A stretch of DNA of 64,000 nt, from positions 1,424,501 to 1,488,500 of the forward strand of contig BRXU01000012.1 in NCBI GenBank assembly GCA_030267565.1, read 5' to 3'. The notes under the pieces were generated by a model that was not told where the DNA came from, made no database searches, and worked only from the letters and a program-made list of their open reading frames with translations. The first letter of the stretch is position 1. Every line of letters begins with the position of its first letter. Positions 55,901 to 64,000 of the stretch are shown one piece after another. The translations under genes and the position numbers were made by a program. The DNA comes from Pleodorina starrii. Lineage: Eukaryota; Chlorophyta; Chlorophyceae; Chlamydomonadales; Volvocaceae.

Positions 55901-58354
55901 GACCCCTCCCTGGCGCTGTCCATCCTCAACCGCCACTCGGCCCACTACTGCGGGCTGTATCTGGAGACCGCGCTGCAGATCGGCGTGGCGCTGCCGCAGG
56001 ACTATCACAACGAGCTGCTGCTCATCTACCTGCGGGACATACTGGCCAAGGTGGGTGGGTAGGAGGCTGGGGGCGTGGGTGCGTGCATGCCTGGGCGGGG
56101 GCGGGGCCGCGGGGCGCTCTGGGGTGTCGCTAGGCGGGCGGGGTATGAGCGCGGGGAAGCAGAAGCATGGTGGTGGTGTGTGCTGCAACCGGCGTCCCTG
56201 CAGCAGTTCACTCTCACCTCGTGCCCTCTTGCGGCAGCAGGAGCCACTGCCGTCCAGCCGCACCAGCAACCGCAGCGGCGACGAGCTGAAGGAGCTGCTC
56301 CTGGCGCACCGCCCCGACCCCGACCAGCCGCCGCTGCTCTTCCCGGAGGACTTGGCGCACGCGCTGCTGAATAATCCGCCGCCGGCGAGTGGCGGCGCCG
56401 CGGCGCGGCGCTTCGCCAGCGCGCCGGCGTCGTCCATCGGGACGCCAGCCGGGATGTCGCGGGTGGGCTCCCGGACCAGCATGCAGAGCGACGGCGTGGC
56501 GGCGGCGAGGAGGCTGGGTCGTACGACGACGGTGGAAACTTCCGTGGCGTCGGCGGAGGAGACGGGCGCATCGTCGAGCAGTGATGATGAGGAGCAGGAG
56601 CATGAGGTGGGCGCCAGGGGGCCCAGCCACGAGCCGGCGGAGGCGCCGCGGCCGCCAGAGTCGGCGGACGCGTGGCGGCAGCAGCAGCAGCAGCAACGGC
56701 CATCTGGCGTGCGGCGGGCAATGCCCGCGGGCCGCAGTGGCGGCGACGCTTCGGGGGCGGCGGCTGAGCTGCCGCCCAGGGCGCCGGAACCGGCGGCACG
56801 GCAGGGCACCGCCGGCGGGTCGGACGCCGACCGCCGGCCCCCGCAGCGGCCGCGGCGCTCCAGCGTTAGCGCGCTGGGCTCCTTCACCGACAAGCCACAG
56901 TCACCGTTGCTCGCCGCCGGCGGCGGTCCCGCGGCGGGGTCGCCGCCTGGCAGCGGCGCCGGCACCGGGGGCGCCACGGCCTCCGCCGCCGCGGCCGCGG
57001 CGGCGGGGCCGTCGCTGTATCAGCGGCTCCGGGACCTAGTGTACACGTCGCCGTACATCGACCCCAGCTACGTGTTGGACAAGCTGCCGCAGGGGGAGCT
57101 GTTGGAAATTCGCGCCCTGATGCTGGAGCGGCTGGGGAGCCACCGGGAGGCGCTGCAGCTGTACGTTCACGCGCTGCGGGACCTCGCGGGAGCGGAGGCG
57201 TATTGCGACCGGGTGTACGCAGCCGCCGCTGGCGGCGGCGCCGGCGCCGGCCGCGGCCTGGGCTCCCTGGACGCTGGCGTGCTGGGCGACCCCGCGCAGC
57301 CGGGGGACATCTACCTGGAGCTCGTGCGGGCGCTGTACGACGGCCCGGAGAGCTGCCCCTCAGCGAGGGTGGTGGCGGAGGCGGGTGGCCGAGGAGGAGG
57401 CGGGGGGCCGGCGGGCGGCTGGCTGGTGCCGTGCGGTCCGACAGCCCTGTCGCTGGCGCGGGAGGGCGAGGGCGGGGGCCAGGGGGGTGCACGGCTGGAT
57501 TCGGACACCTGGCTGGCGCTGTCGCGGCTGCTGAGCAGGAAACGCGATCGACTGGATCCTATGCAGGTGGGTCCGCCGGACTCCGCCGGATGCACAGTAA
57601 TGCACGGTGCAATGTACCGGTGCGCGAGGATGGGGCTGGACTATGGAAGGGAGGGTTGAGTTTTCAAGGGCTGTGGCACCAGCCCGTTGCTGGGCTTTGG
57701 GGTTGTTCCACCACGGGGCCACGCGGACATGCACTGACCCGTGGGTCGCTGCTCATGTGGAGGAGTGAGGTGGGAGTGGCGCGAACCAGGGCCGAAACTG
57801 TCAGTGACACCCAAGGTCTATGTGTGGGGAAGAGGGGGCAAGAGTTGCGGGGGCTGGCTGAGGGCCTGACCGCCAGGCCGAGTACCGGCACAAAAGATGC
57901 GCCCGCCCGCCCGCCCGAAATCATGGACGCATAAACCCGGCCCCACCGCCTCGATCCACGCTGGTTCACTCGCCCTTCTACAAACGACGATAGCCCGCCT
58001 CCTCTCCAGTCCCCTCCCCATCCCCTCCCATCCCACTCCCAGGTCCTGGATCTGCTCCCTGCGTGCGTGGCGGTGGCGGACGTACTGCCCTGGCTGGAAG
58101 GCTGCCTGCGCTACACAACGGAGTCCCGCCGCAACCTGGCTGTCATCCGCCAGCTGCGCCGCGCCGAGAACCTCGTGGCGCTGAAGGAAGCGGTGCGGAG
58201 CCGCCAGCAGCGCCTGCACATAACCTCTGAGCGAGCCTGCTCGCTGTGCCACAAGCGCCTCGGCAATGCGGCATTCGTGGCGTACTCCGGCGGCCTGCTG
58301 GCGCACCTGGGCTGCCACAACCGCCACACTAACGCTGAGCGCAACGCAGGTTAA
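49917..58354 (+). CDS. VPS39: VPS39/VAM6 subunit of the HOPS tethering complex
   Basis: VPS39 binds Rab7 and tethers late endosomes to the vacuole within HOPS. Eleven exons: 49917-50135, 50381-50602, 51180-51327, 51739-51908, 52417-52766 (end uncertain), 53025-53501, 53846-54488, 54953-55094, 55746-56050, 56238-57566 and 58043-58354, about 1438 residues. Evidence in order: VESLCCWDGLLLVGLQDGTV and KGASLFAWN-type propeller strands (here SRGASLFAWNEEGQ), LVPVPLEEQARTLAEMGEYS entering the helical solenoid, SYGHYLFKAGEYDDGMAQLA, ELLIILDTAIVRIMVVMPDT, LEIRALMLERLGSHREALQL and, at the end, WLEGCLRYTTESRRNLAVI followed by the zinc-finger-like CSLCHKRLGNAAFVAYSGGL. The protein is longer than plant VPS39 because of low-complexity insertions, mainly in exons 5, 7 and 10 (a Gln run and Ala/Gly-rich tracts). 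TGTAA motifs at 58507 and 58558 follow the stop. Confidence 0.88.
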
Positions 58355-58506
58355 AATGCATCGCTGCATGACCGTTGATTGGCAAGAACTGGACAGGAAG
58401 CAAGCTGCCGCTTCACTGAATTGTCGGACGTTGGTTTTTGGAATTTGGGTGTTATCGTGGGCCAAAACGTTGAATGTGTTAAGGTTTGGTTTTGGCGAAG
58501 CAGCCA

Positions 58507-58562
58507 TGTAACGTATATACAGCAGGATGTTGTCTGTGGCAAGCGCACAAGCGTTTTGTAAA
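58507..58562 (+). terminator. TGTAA polyadenylation signals of VPS39 (two)
   Basis: TGTAA at about 58507-58511 and 58558-58562, 153 and 204 bases after the stop codon. Confidence 0.5.
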
Positions 58563-58954
58563 GTTGTAGTTCGGAGCAACGAAATGGCCGTGTTTTGGGT
58601 CATGTTCCTCTGAGGGCCTATTTTTTCCAGTGCGAATTAAGGTCCGAGATCAGCACCTTTTCAGAACTATAAAGAATAATTGTAAACAAGAGCGTTTGGG
58701 CAAAGGTTGCGTGCGAGGTGGTTGGTGCTGACGGGGCCCTATGCTGAGTTCGGGCGAGGTTTAGGCGAGGCCAGCTAAAACCCCGTGCTGACGAGCGCAA
58801 CCAACCCTGCCAAGGGAAAGTGAGCTGTCGCAGACCAACTCTTTTTGACTCGAGCTTTCTGGCGAGGTCTGGAGACACTGGCGGAGGACATCCCTTCTGG
58901 ATAGACGCCGGTTGGATTTGTAGTCAGAAGTAGTGAACACCAACGGATCACACG

Positions 58955-59047
58955 CACGGATCACACGCACACGCCCCCCGCGCGCGCACCTGCAGTCCCG
59001 CACACGCGCCCGCAGTTCCGCACCCGTACCAGCAGTCCCGCACACGC
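58955..59047. repeat. short imperfect repeats of CAGTCCCGCACACGC type
   Basis: GGATCACACGCAC occurs twice, followed by alternating GCAGTCCCGCACACGC and GCAGTTCCGCACCCG units. They are simple tandem degeneracy between VPS39 and the next R1 copy. Confidence 0.7.
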
Positions 59048-59129
59048 ACAACTTCACCCTCACCCTCGTTGAGGGCTTTGGACTCCGTAGTGTAAGATAG
59101 GCGTGCGAGTCGGAAGAGACTATATTAAG

Positions 59130-59922
59130 GGTCTTGTCGTATATCTACTTTCGGGGGAGACCCAAATAGAGGCAACAGCCCTTCAGCAGCTCTTGACAGC
59201 GGATCTCGACAGCCATGACTTGGATCTGTCCCTGGTGGAACCCGTACGGCCTTCCCGACCCCAACCCCGCCGCGTGCCATCGTCAGGTTTAGTTGGTTTA
59301 CATGTTCAAAGCCGTCGCAAAGTCGCGCGTCGCGAAGTAGTTATGACGTAATGTCACTGTACTGCACAGCGTATATCCATTTCTATTAGGGCTACCCGAC
59401 TAAACTTGCTGGGCGCCCCGCAGAAGACCGCATCTTGCGTGCATTTGGCTTGGCGTCCAACAAGCAGATCCTCTTAGTTTGCCCTTGCAACCTTTGTTAT
59501 TCCGTGTAATAGTAGATGCGTCAGGCGGTCGGAACGGCAAGCCGAACTGTGGTGTGGTCGCGGGAACAATGCTCGCAATGCATACATAGTTGGTTGTTGG
59601 AACAAAGAAACGCATTCAAGCAAATATTTGTGTATAAACAACAAGGCATATTTGGTAATGATTAGGAGTGCTGGATGCGTTGGAGCGAGTGCGGCCTCGG
59701 ACCATGGAGTCAAACATCTTTCATACTAATACATACATATATGGTTTTTGAATGTAAAAGGATTCGTTAAGGGCTATTAAGCTTGCTTTACAGCGTATCG
59801 ATTAAAGAAGGTTGGTCGTCACGCAGGCAGCCAGCCAGGCAGCCACGGACCCTCACGGACAGGGGCAGCCTTAGGCGGCGGGGCCCGCCAGGGCGCTTCG
59901 CTCTGGAGCCCCGCCCAAAAAT
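59130..59922 (+). repeat. repeat family R1, copy f (near full length)
   Basis: Collinear with copy a over its whole length, from GTCTTGTCGTATATCTACTT through CAGCAGCTCTTGACAGCGG and GATGCGTTGGAGCGAGTGC to the GGCGGGGCCCGCC...GGAGCCCCGCCC palindrome and a short A-run. With copy a it defines an element of about 0.8 kb. Confidence 0.75.
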
Positions 59923-60004
59923 GCAACGTAAATCCATTCAAATTTCGCATAGGGTACACTTCCTTAGGCCAATTTCAATCGTGGGGATGCGTCAAATCGT
60001 GATA

Positions 60005-60960
60005 CGCTCAGCCGTACAGCAATGGGGTAGGATGAACAGTCTGTATGAAAGCTGGTTCTCCTTGTCATGATAGCATCCTAAAGAACCTGCGTCGTTTGCG
60101 ACCCTGGGGATTGCGCCGGATGGTTGGGAGACGGTCCCGGCGGCCCACCCCTTCCTGGCCAACCAGTTGGGCCGTGTTGTGTTGATCGGTCCTCAGGACA
60201 CTGCCTCCCCTCCCGGATTCCCCTGACGGGCTCGGCGGGAAGGCTCCCCGGGCGCTTGTGTGCTGCCCTGTGCTCACGTTTGTGAGCACATGCCGCGTGT
60301 ACGCTTGCCTCGGTCGCAGTGGGCCCTGTGGCCCCACTTGACTCTTCTGCGGACGCGGTGCTGGCGGGCCCGGTGGCGTCTTTTCTGTTTGGCTTGACTT
60401 GGTGCCGGTGGACCTTGCGACGTCTCTGCTGCCTGCGTCGGCTAGGGGTTTGGTGGGCCTGGTGGCGCTGACGGCTCGGTGCTGGTGGGCCTGGTGGCAA
60501 TGCTTTAGGCAGAGCCACGTGCTGAAAGGACATGCCGGGTATGTCGCGGAGGGGCGGTCCCTATTGGCGGCAGTATGCTGGATGTGATGGGGTCCTTTGA
60601 CTCGGCCAAGCTGGGCAGTCTCTTGTGCCAAACCTAAAAAACGCGCACCGAGCTGCTTGGCAGCTAATCATCGAGCTTACGGTTTTCCAATGTGCGCCCC
60701 TTGGCAGAAAACCGTTGTGGGGGGACACATGTTACCAGCCATTTTCGGCTTTTACACATGTAATGCCTCATGTGAAAGCCGGTTCCCCTTGTAATGATTG
60801 CATCCTCAAGAACCTGGTGGCGCTGCGGGCTTGGTGCTGGTGGGCCTGGTGGCAATGCTGGATAAACAGTCTGTCTAGCCTGTACGGCTAGCAACCGGTG
60901 TCAAAGCCGGTTCCCCTAATTATGATCGCGTCCTAAAGATCCAAGCACCGGGCCTTTCCA
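60005..60960 (+). repeat. repeat family R2, copy b, with repeated ends
   Basis: GGTAGGATGAACAGTCTGTA (60025-) and a CCTTGTCATGATAGCATCC end lie before a body at 60115-60530 that matches 11940-12390. Two more R2 ends follow (60770-60810 and 60860-60945: ACAGTCTGTCTAGCCTGTACG, GCTAGCAACCGGTGTC, GCCGGTTCCCC). The phrase GGTGCTGGTGGGCCTGGTGGC is repeated several times. At least two insertions or a tandem array are implied. Confidence 0.65.
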
Positions 60961-61136
60961 AGCTAGTGCCCCCCCCTCCCAGAGCAAGAGTGACGCGGAA
61001 GGGGATGGGTGGCAGGCCACCGCGATTCCCTTGGCTGGGCTGGCCCCGGCAACCTTGCGCTTCGCCGCTCACCCCACACCGGCGGGCTCCCCCTGTCGTC
61101 CTACGGCCAGGGTCGTCACACTGATAGGCCTCACAC

Positions 61137-63681
61137 CTACTGGTTCAGGTCGCGATCTGACTTCGCGACACTGTCCTCCCCCACTAGGCCATGCACATGC
61201 CCGTGCCCATGGCCGTGCGTGTGTGCCAAGCCGCCCTCCGACGAGGCGCCCCCTCCCCCGTTTTCCTTGATGCCAGGGATGATGCCGCCAAGCTGCAGTT
61301 GTAGCACGGCCTGCTGCACCGCGCCGCCGCCGCCCTTGTTAGCGAGGGGCAGCAGCAGCGCCTTGGCCTCGCCCACCCGAACCAGCGCGTGGCGGAACAG
61401 CGGCGGACCAACCAGCAGGTTGAGCAGGATGATGGACATCTGAGGCGGGAGGAGGGGAGGTCCGAGAGGGACAGGTTGAAAGTGAATCCCAAGCAGATAG
61501 CATAGGTAGCAGAGAGGGGACACAAATCCGGGCATAGGGAGAGGAAGGGATGGGGAAAGAGCCGGACTCAATTGGGGTCCAAGTGTGGGAAGGGTTCGAT
61601 GAAATCCCGGCCAAGCGTTGCATAGGGCCCGCGTATGCACGCAGAGCGGGGTGACCGTATGCCGATGGGGAGCTCTGGGTTCAGCCGGGAATGCAGGCCC
61701 CGACCCGGATTTCGTGACCCTCGCGCCGGGGCCTCGCCGCCCCCACATGCCTCCCTTGACGCGCCGTACCAGTTCAACCTTCACTGCAGGTGGCAGCCAA
61801 GCACATACCCATGCTCCACCCAACGTTCGGCCCACCCCCCGCCCTCGTACCCACCATAAACGTCTGGAAGTGTGGCCCCCAGTCGGGGAAGCGCGTGCCC
61901 GCCAGGCGCGCCAGGCCCATGGCCACCCCCGCCTGCGTCACCATGGACATCCAGAACAGCCGCCGGTGCTCCGCCGAGGCGTTTGTGGCGTAGCAGCCCA
62001 GCCAGGAGCCCAAAAAGATGGCGACCAGCCGCACGCCGCACACCAGCAGCGCTGCGCCAAACATGTCCTTAAGCGCGCCCTGGTGGTGGTATGCGGGTGA
62101 TTGGCGGAAAACGGTAGCATGGCTTGCCGGAGGGGTCAGGACGGCGAGGGAAGTGACTGCAAGGCAGCGGAGCATTCCAAAGCGCTCCAAAGGCTAAGGG
62201 AATGCGAAGAGCGCTGTAGAGGCGATGATGGGCCTTCCACACCCCAGTTGTATGCTGTGCCGGGCCCGCTGGCTTCCCACATGGCGGCACGAGCCGTCCG
62301 CACCGCAGCACCCAACCCTCAGTCCCCGCCTCCTTCCTCACCACTTTGAGCGACGCTCCCGCCAGGCCGAAGAATGCCACGTTGGTAAGGCTCATGATCT
62401 GGCTGACCATTAGGTGCAGTTCCTCTTTCTCCTTGTCCGCCCGCTCGTGCCTGCTGGCGCAGCCAGCGGGAAGAAGGACCGTGGGATCATGCGGCCAGGA
62501 GCGGTGGGAAGACTAGGACAGGCGGGCTGCGTTTGCATTTGCAAGGCGGTCTGGCAAACATGGACACATGATAGGCGCGACATTGACGGTCCTGGGGCCG
62601 TGTCAGGGGTGCCGATGCTCATGACGACAGGAGGTACCAGTTTGCGCGCATGCTCGGGTCGTCCGGTCACGGGGCGACAACTGCGGCACACAGCGATTTC
62701 GAAGCTGGCCCCAGCCCAACAGGGCCCAGCAGTCTGATGTTCCGGCCAAGGAAGGCGCTGGCCTTGTCGCTACCTACCGCCAGCCCGCAAGCACATTTCT
62801 CTGCAAGCCAGGCACAGCTGCTAGCGAGACAGCAGCCCATCGGACCACGACAATGTCTCGCTGCATCGAAGTGCGATGCCATCAGCTCTGCGGCACAGCG
62901 CCTGCAATCCCCGCGAGACCGCGGCCCCACAAGGCTGCGGCCATGTGCCAGCCCCCGCTTCCAACACCGCACGCCTCCCCGGGGACTGACATTCTCCGCT
63001 CCATTCCACACGCCAGGCGCCTCCGGGGCCGTTCCCGCACCAAGCAGCTCTAGTGGTCACCATCGCGCCTGCCGAACCACGCCACGCACCTTCTATTGAC
63101 CAGGAAGAGGCCCATGGTGACACACGCCAGCAGCGGCTCCGCGTAGAAGTGGTGCGCCATGTTGAATATGAGAGTGGACACGACCAGTATCAGCAGTTGC
63201 TTCACACTGGGGAAGAGGAGAGGGTGGGAAGGAATCAAGGAAAGGGAAGCCAGACCCGGGCTCGTTTGGGTTCGGTTAAGGCAAGCACAGTGGCAGTAAA
63301 AGAACAAAGGAAACACTGCCAGTCTGCCCAGTTGTGGACGGCCCAGCAAGGCTGCGCAACACAACGCTGGTGTCGATCCCACCGCCGGCAGTGGCTGCAA
63401 GGCCGGGCGGGCATGCAGAGTGTCTGCGATCCTGACGGCGCAGAGGCCATGATAAATACGGCAATGCGCAATGCGGCGCTCGCAGAGCCGCCACTGCCTC
63501 ACCGGAAGGCCGTCGCGGGCCCCGTGCGAGACAGCACGGCTGCCAGCAGCGAGTGCGGGCGCAGCATCATGCCCAAAAGCAGGCCCCCGCACAGGCCCAC
63601 CGTGATACTGAGCATAACGCTCATCACTGGCAGAACCATGCCCAGCAGCTGCAGTGACCCCCCGGCCGAACGCAGCGTATT
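61137..63681 (-). CDS. cation/proton antiporter (CPA-type), C-terminal part, 5' end outside window
   Basis: Five exons fit in phase: 63681-63503, 63206-63090, 62450-62342, 62079-61855 and 61439-61137, about 310 residues. Hydrophobic helices follow in order: MVLPVMSVMLSITVGLCGGL, QLLILVVSTLIFNMAHHF, ACVTMGLFLV, the segment QIMSLTNVAFFGLAGASLK (a conserved block of this antiporter type), FGAALLVCGVRLVAIFLGSW, RLFWMSMVTQAGVAMGLARL (typical antiporter core) and SIILLNLLVGPPLFRHALVR. These match the monovalent cation:H+ antiporter-2 type widespread in bacteria and algae. The ion is not readable from sequence. The cytosolic tail has a histidine-glycine stretch (HTHGHGHGHVHG). Helices 1 to about 6 must lie beyond base 64000. 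Confidence 0.78.
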
Positions 63682-64000
63682 CTGCAGGCGGGGCAGGGAA
63701 CGAGGATGCTTTCGTAGGCAGGCGACTTCAGGGGGGGGGCCCTCAGGGGATAAAAGCGGCGCGGCGCCGCAGAAGAACTGCCAAGCGGCGGCGGCGGCAG
63801 GAGTGAGAGCGATAGCTGCGTTTGGGAATGGATGATGCGAGCAGGGCGTAACCATGCATGTATGTGCAGGTGCCTTTCAGGTTATAGCCTTGAGGCCGTG
63901 TCCAATCCTGTTACACCCTCTGCAGTCCAGTCCAGGCCCTGCACTGCGGGCGGCTTTCGGGCACCGCCTGCTGGACCAGGCCGCTGTCGCCCATGACACA
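63682..64000. other. intron or upstream exon region of the antiporter
   Basis: Most of this is probably intron. A further minus-strand exon may sit near 63930-64000, but no clear transmembrane segment or splice pair can be fixed. Confidence 0.3.

Noticed and set aside
55610..56977. A 455-codon minus-strand open frame opposite VPS39
   Set aside because: It is the complement of VPS39 exons 9-10, which show clear family motifs and phase-correct splicing. The antisense frame is open only because of high GC content.

Overview
The window is nuclear DNA from a green alga of the volvocine/Chlamydomonas type. The genes are split by many short GT-AG introns. Donors are mostly GTGAG or GTGCG, exons are GC-rich, the spacers are full of dispersed repeats, and TGTAA motifs lie soon after several stop codons, as expected for polyadenylation in these algae. 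The gene set is also algal: a plant-type kinesin-like calmodulin-binding protein, a family 92 glycosyltransferase and a LOV-domain kinase. The species cannot be named from the sequence alone. All gene models were built by eye from reading frames, splice consensus and phase, so single exon ends may be off by a few bases.

Layout: 70-640 (-) is the 5' end of a U3 snoRNP WD40 protein (RRP9). 641-5053 is spacer with a repeat and a dead LINE reverse transcriptase. 5054-8780 (-) is a six-exon GT92 glycosyltransferase. 8781-14014 is repeat-rich and holds a transposase-like DNA-binding ORF that ends in a 38-bp hairpin. 14015-14946 (-) is V-ATPase subunit c and 15836-16667 (+) is a 14-3-3 protein, two housekeeping genes in divergent arrangement. 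16810-19568 holds LINE 3'-end debris. 19569-23844 (-) is RGP1, a Rab-GEF partner acting at the Golgi. 27367-34505 (+) encodes a LOV-LOV-Ser/Thr kinase of the CAMK/SNF1-like type. 34506-42248 is a nest of repeats. 42249-49326 (-) is the 20-exon kinesin KCBP (MyTH4-FERM-coiled coil-motor). 49917-58354 (+) is the HOPS subunit VPS39. 58955-60960 is repeats. 61137-63681 (-) is the 3' part of a cation/proton antiporter that runs off the window.

The genes do not form a pathway. RGP1, VPS39, V-ATPase c and the antiporter all serve endomembranes, but the clustering is most likely chance. The most interesting item is the LOV kinase. Its first LOV domain keeps the photoactive cysteine and flavin-contact residues, the second has lost them, and the catalytic domain resembles CAMK/SNF1-related kinases rather than the AGC kinase of phototropin. 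Three dispersed repeat families (called R1, R2 and R3 here) recur in both orientations across the spacers.
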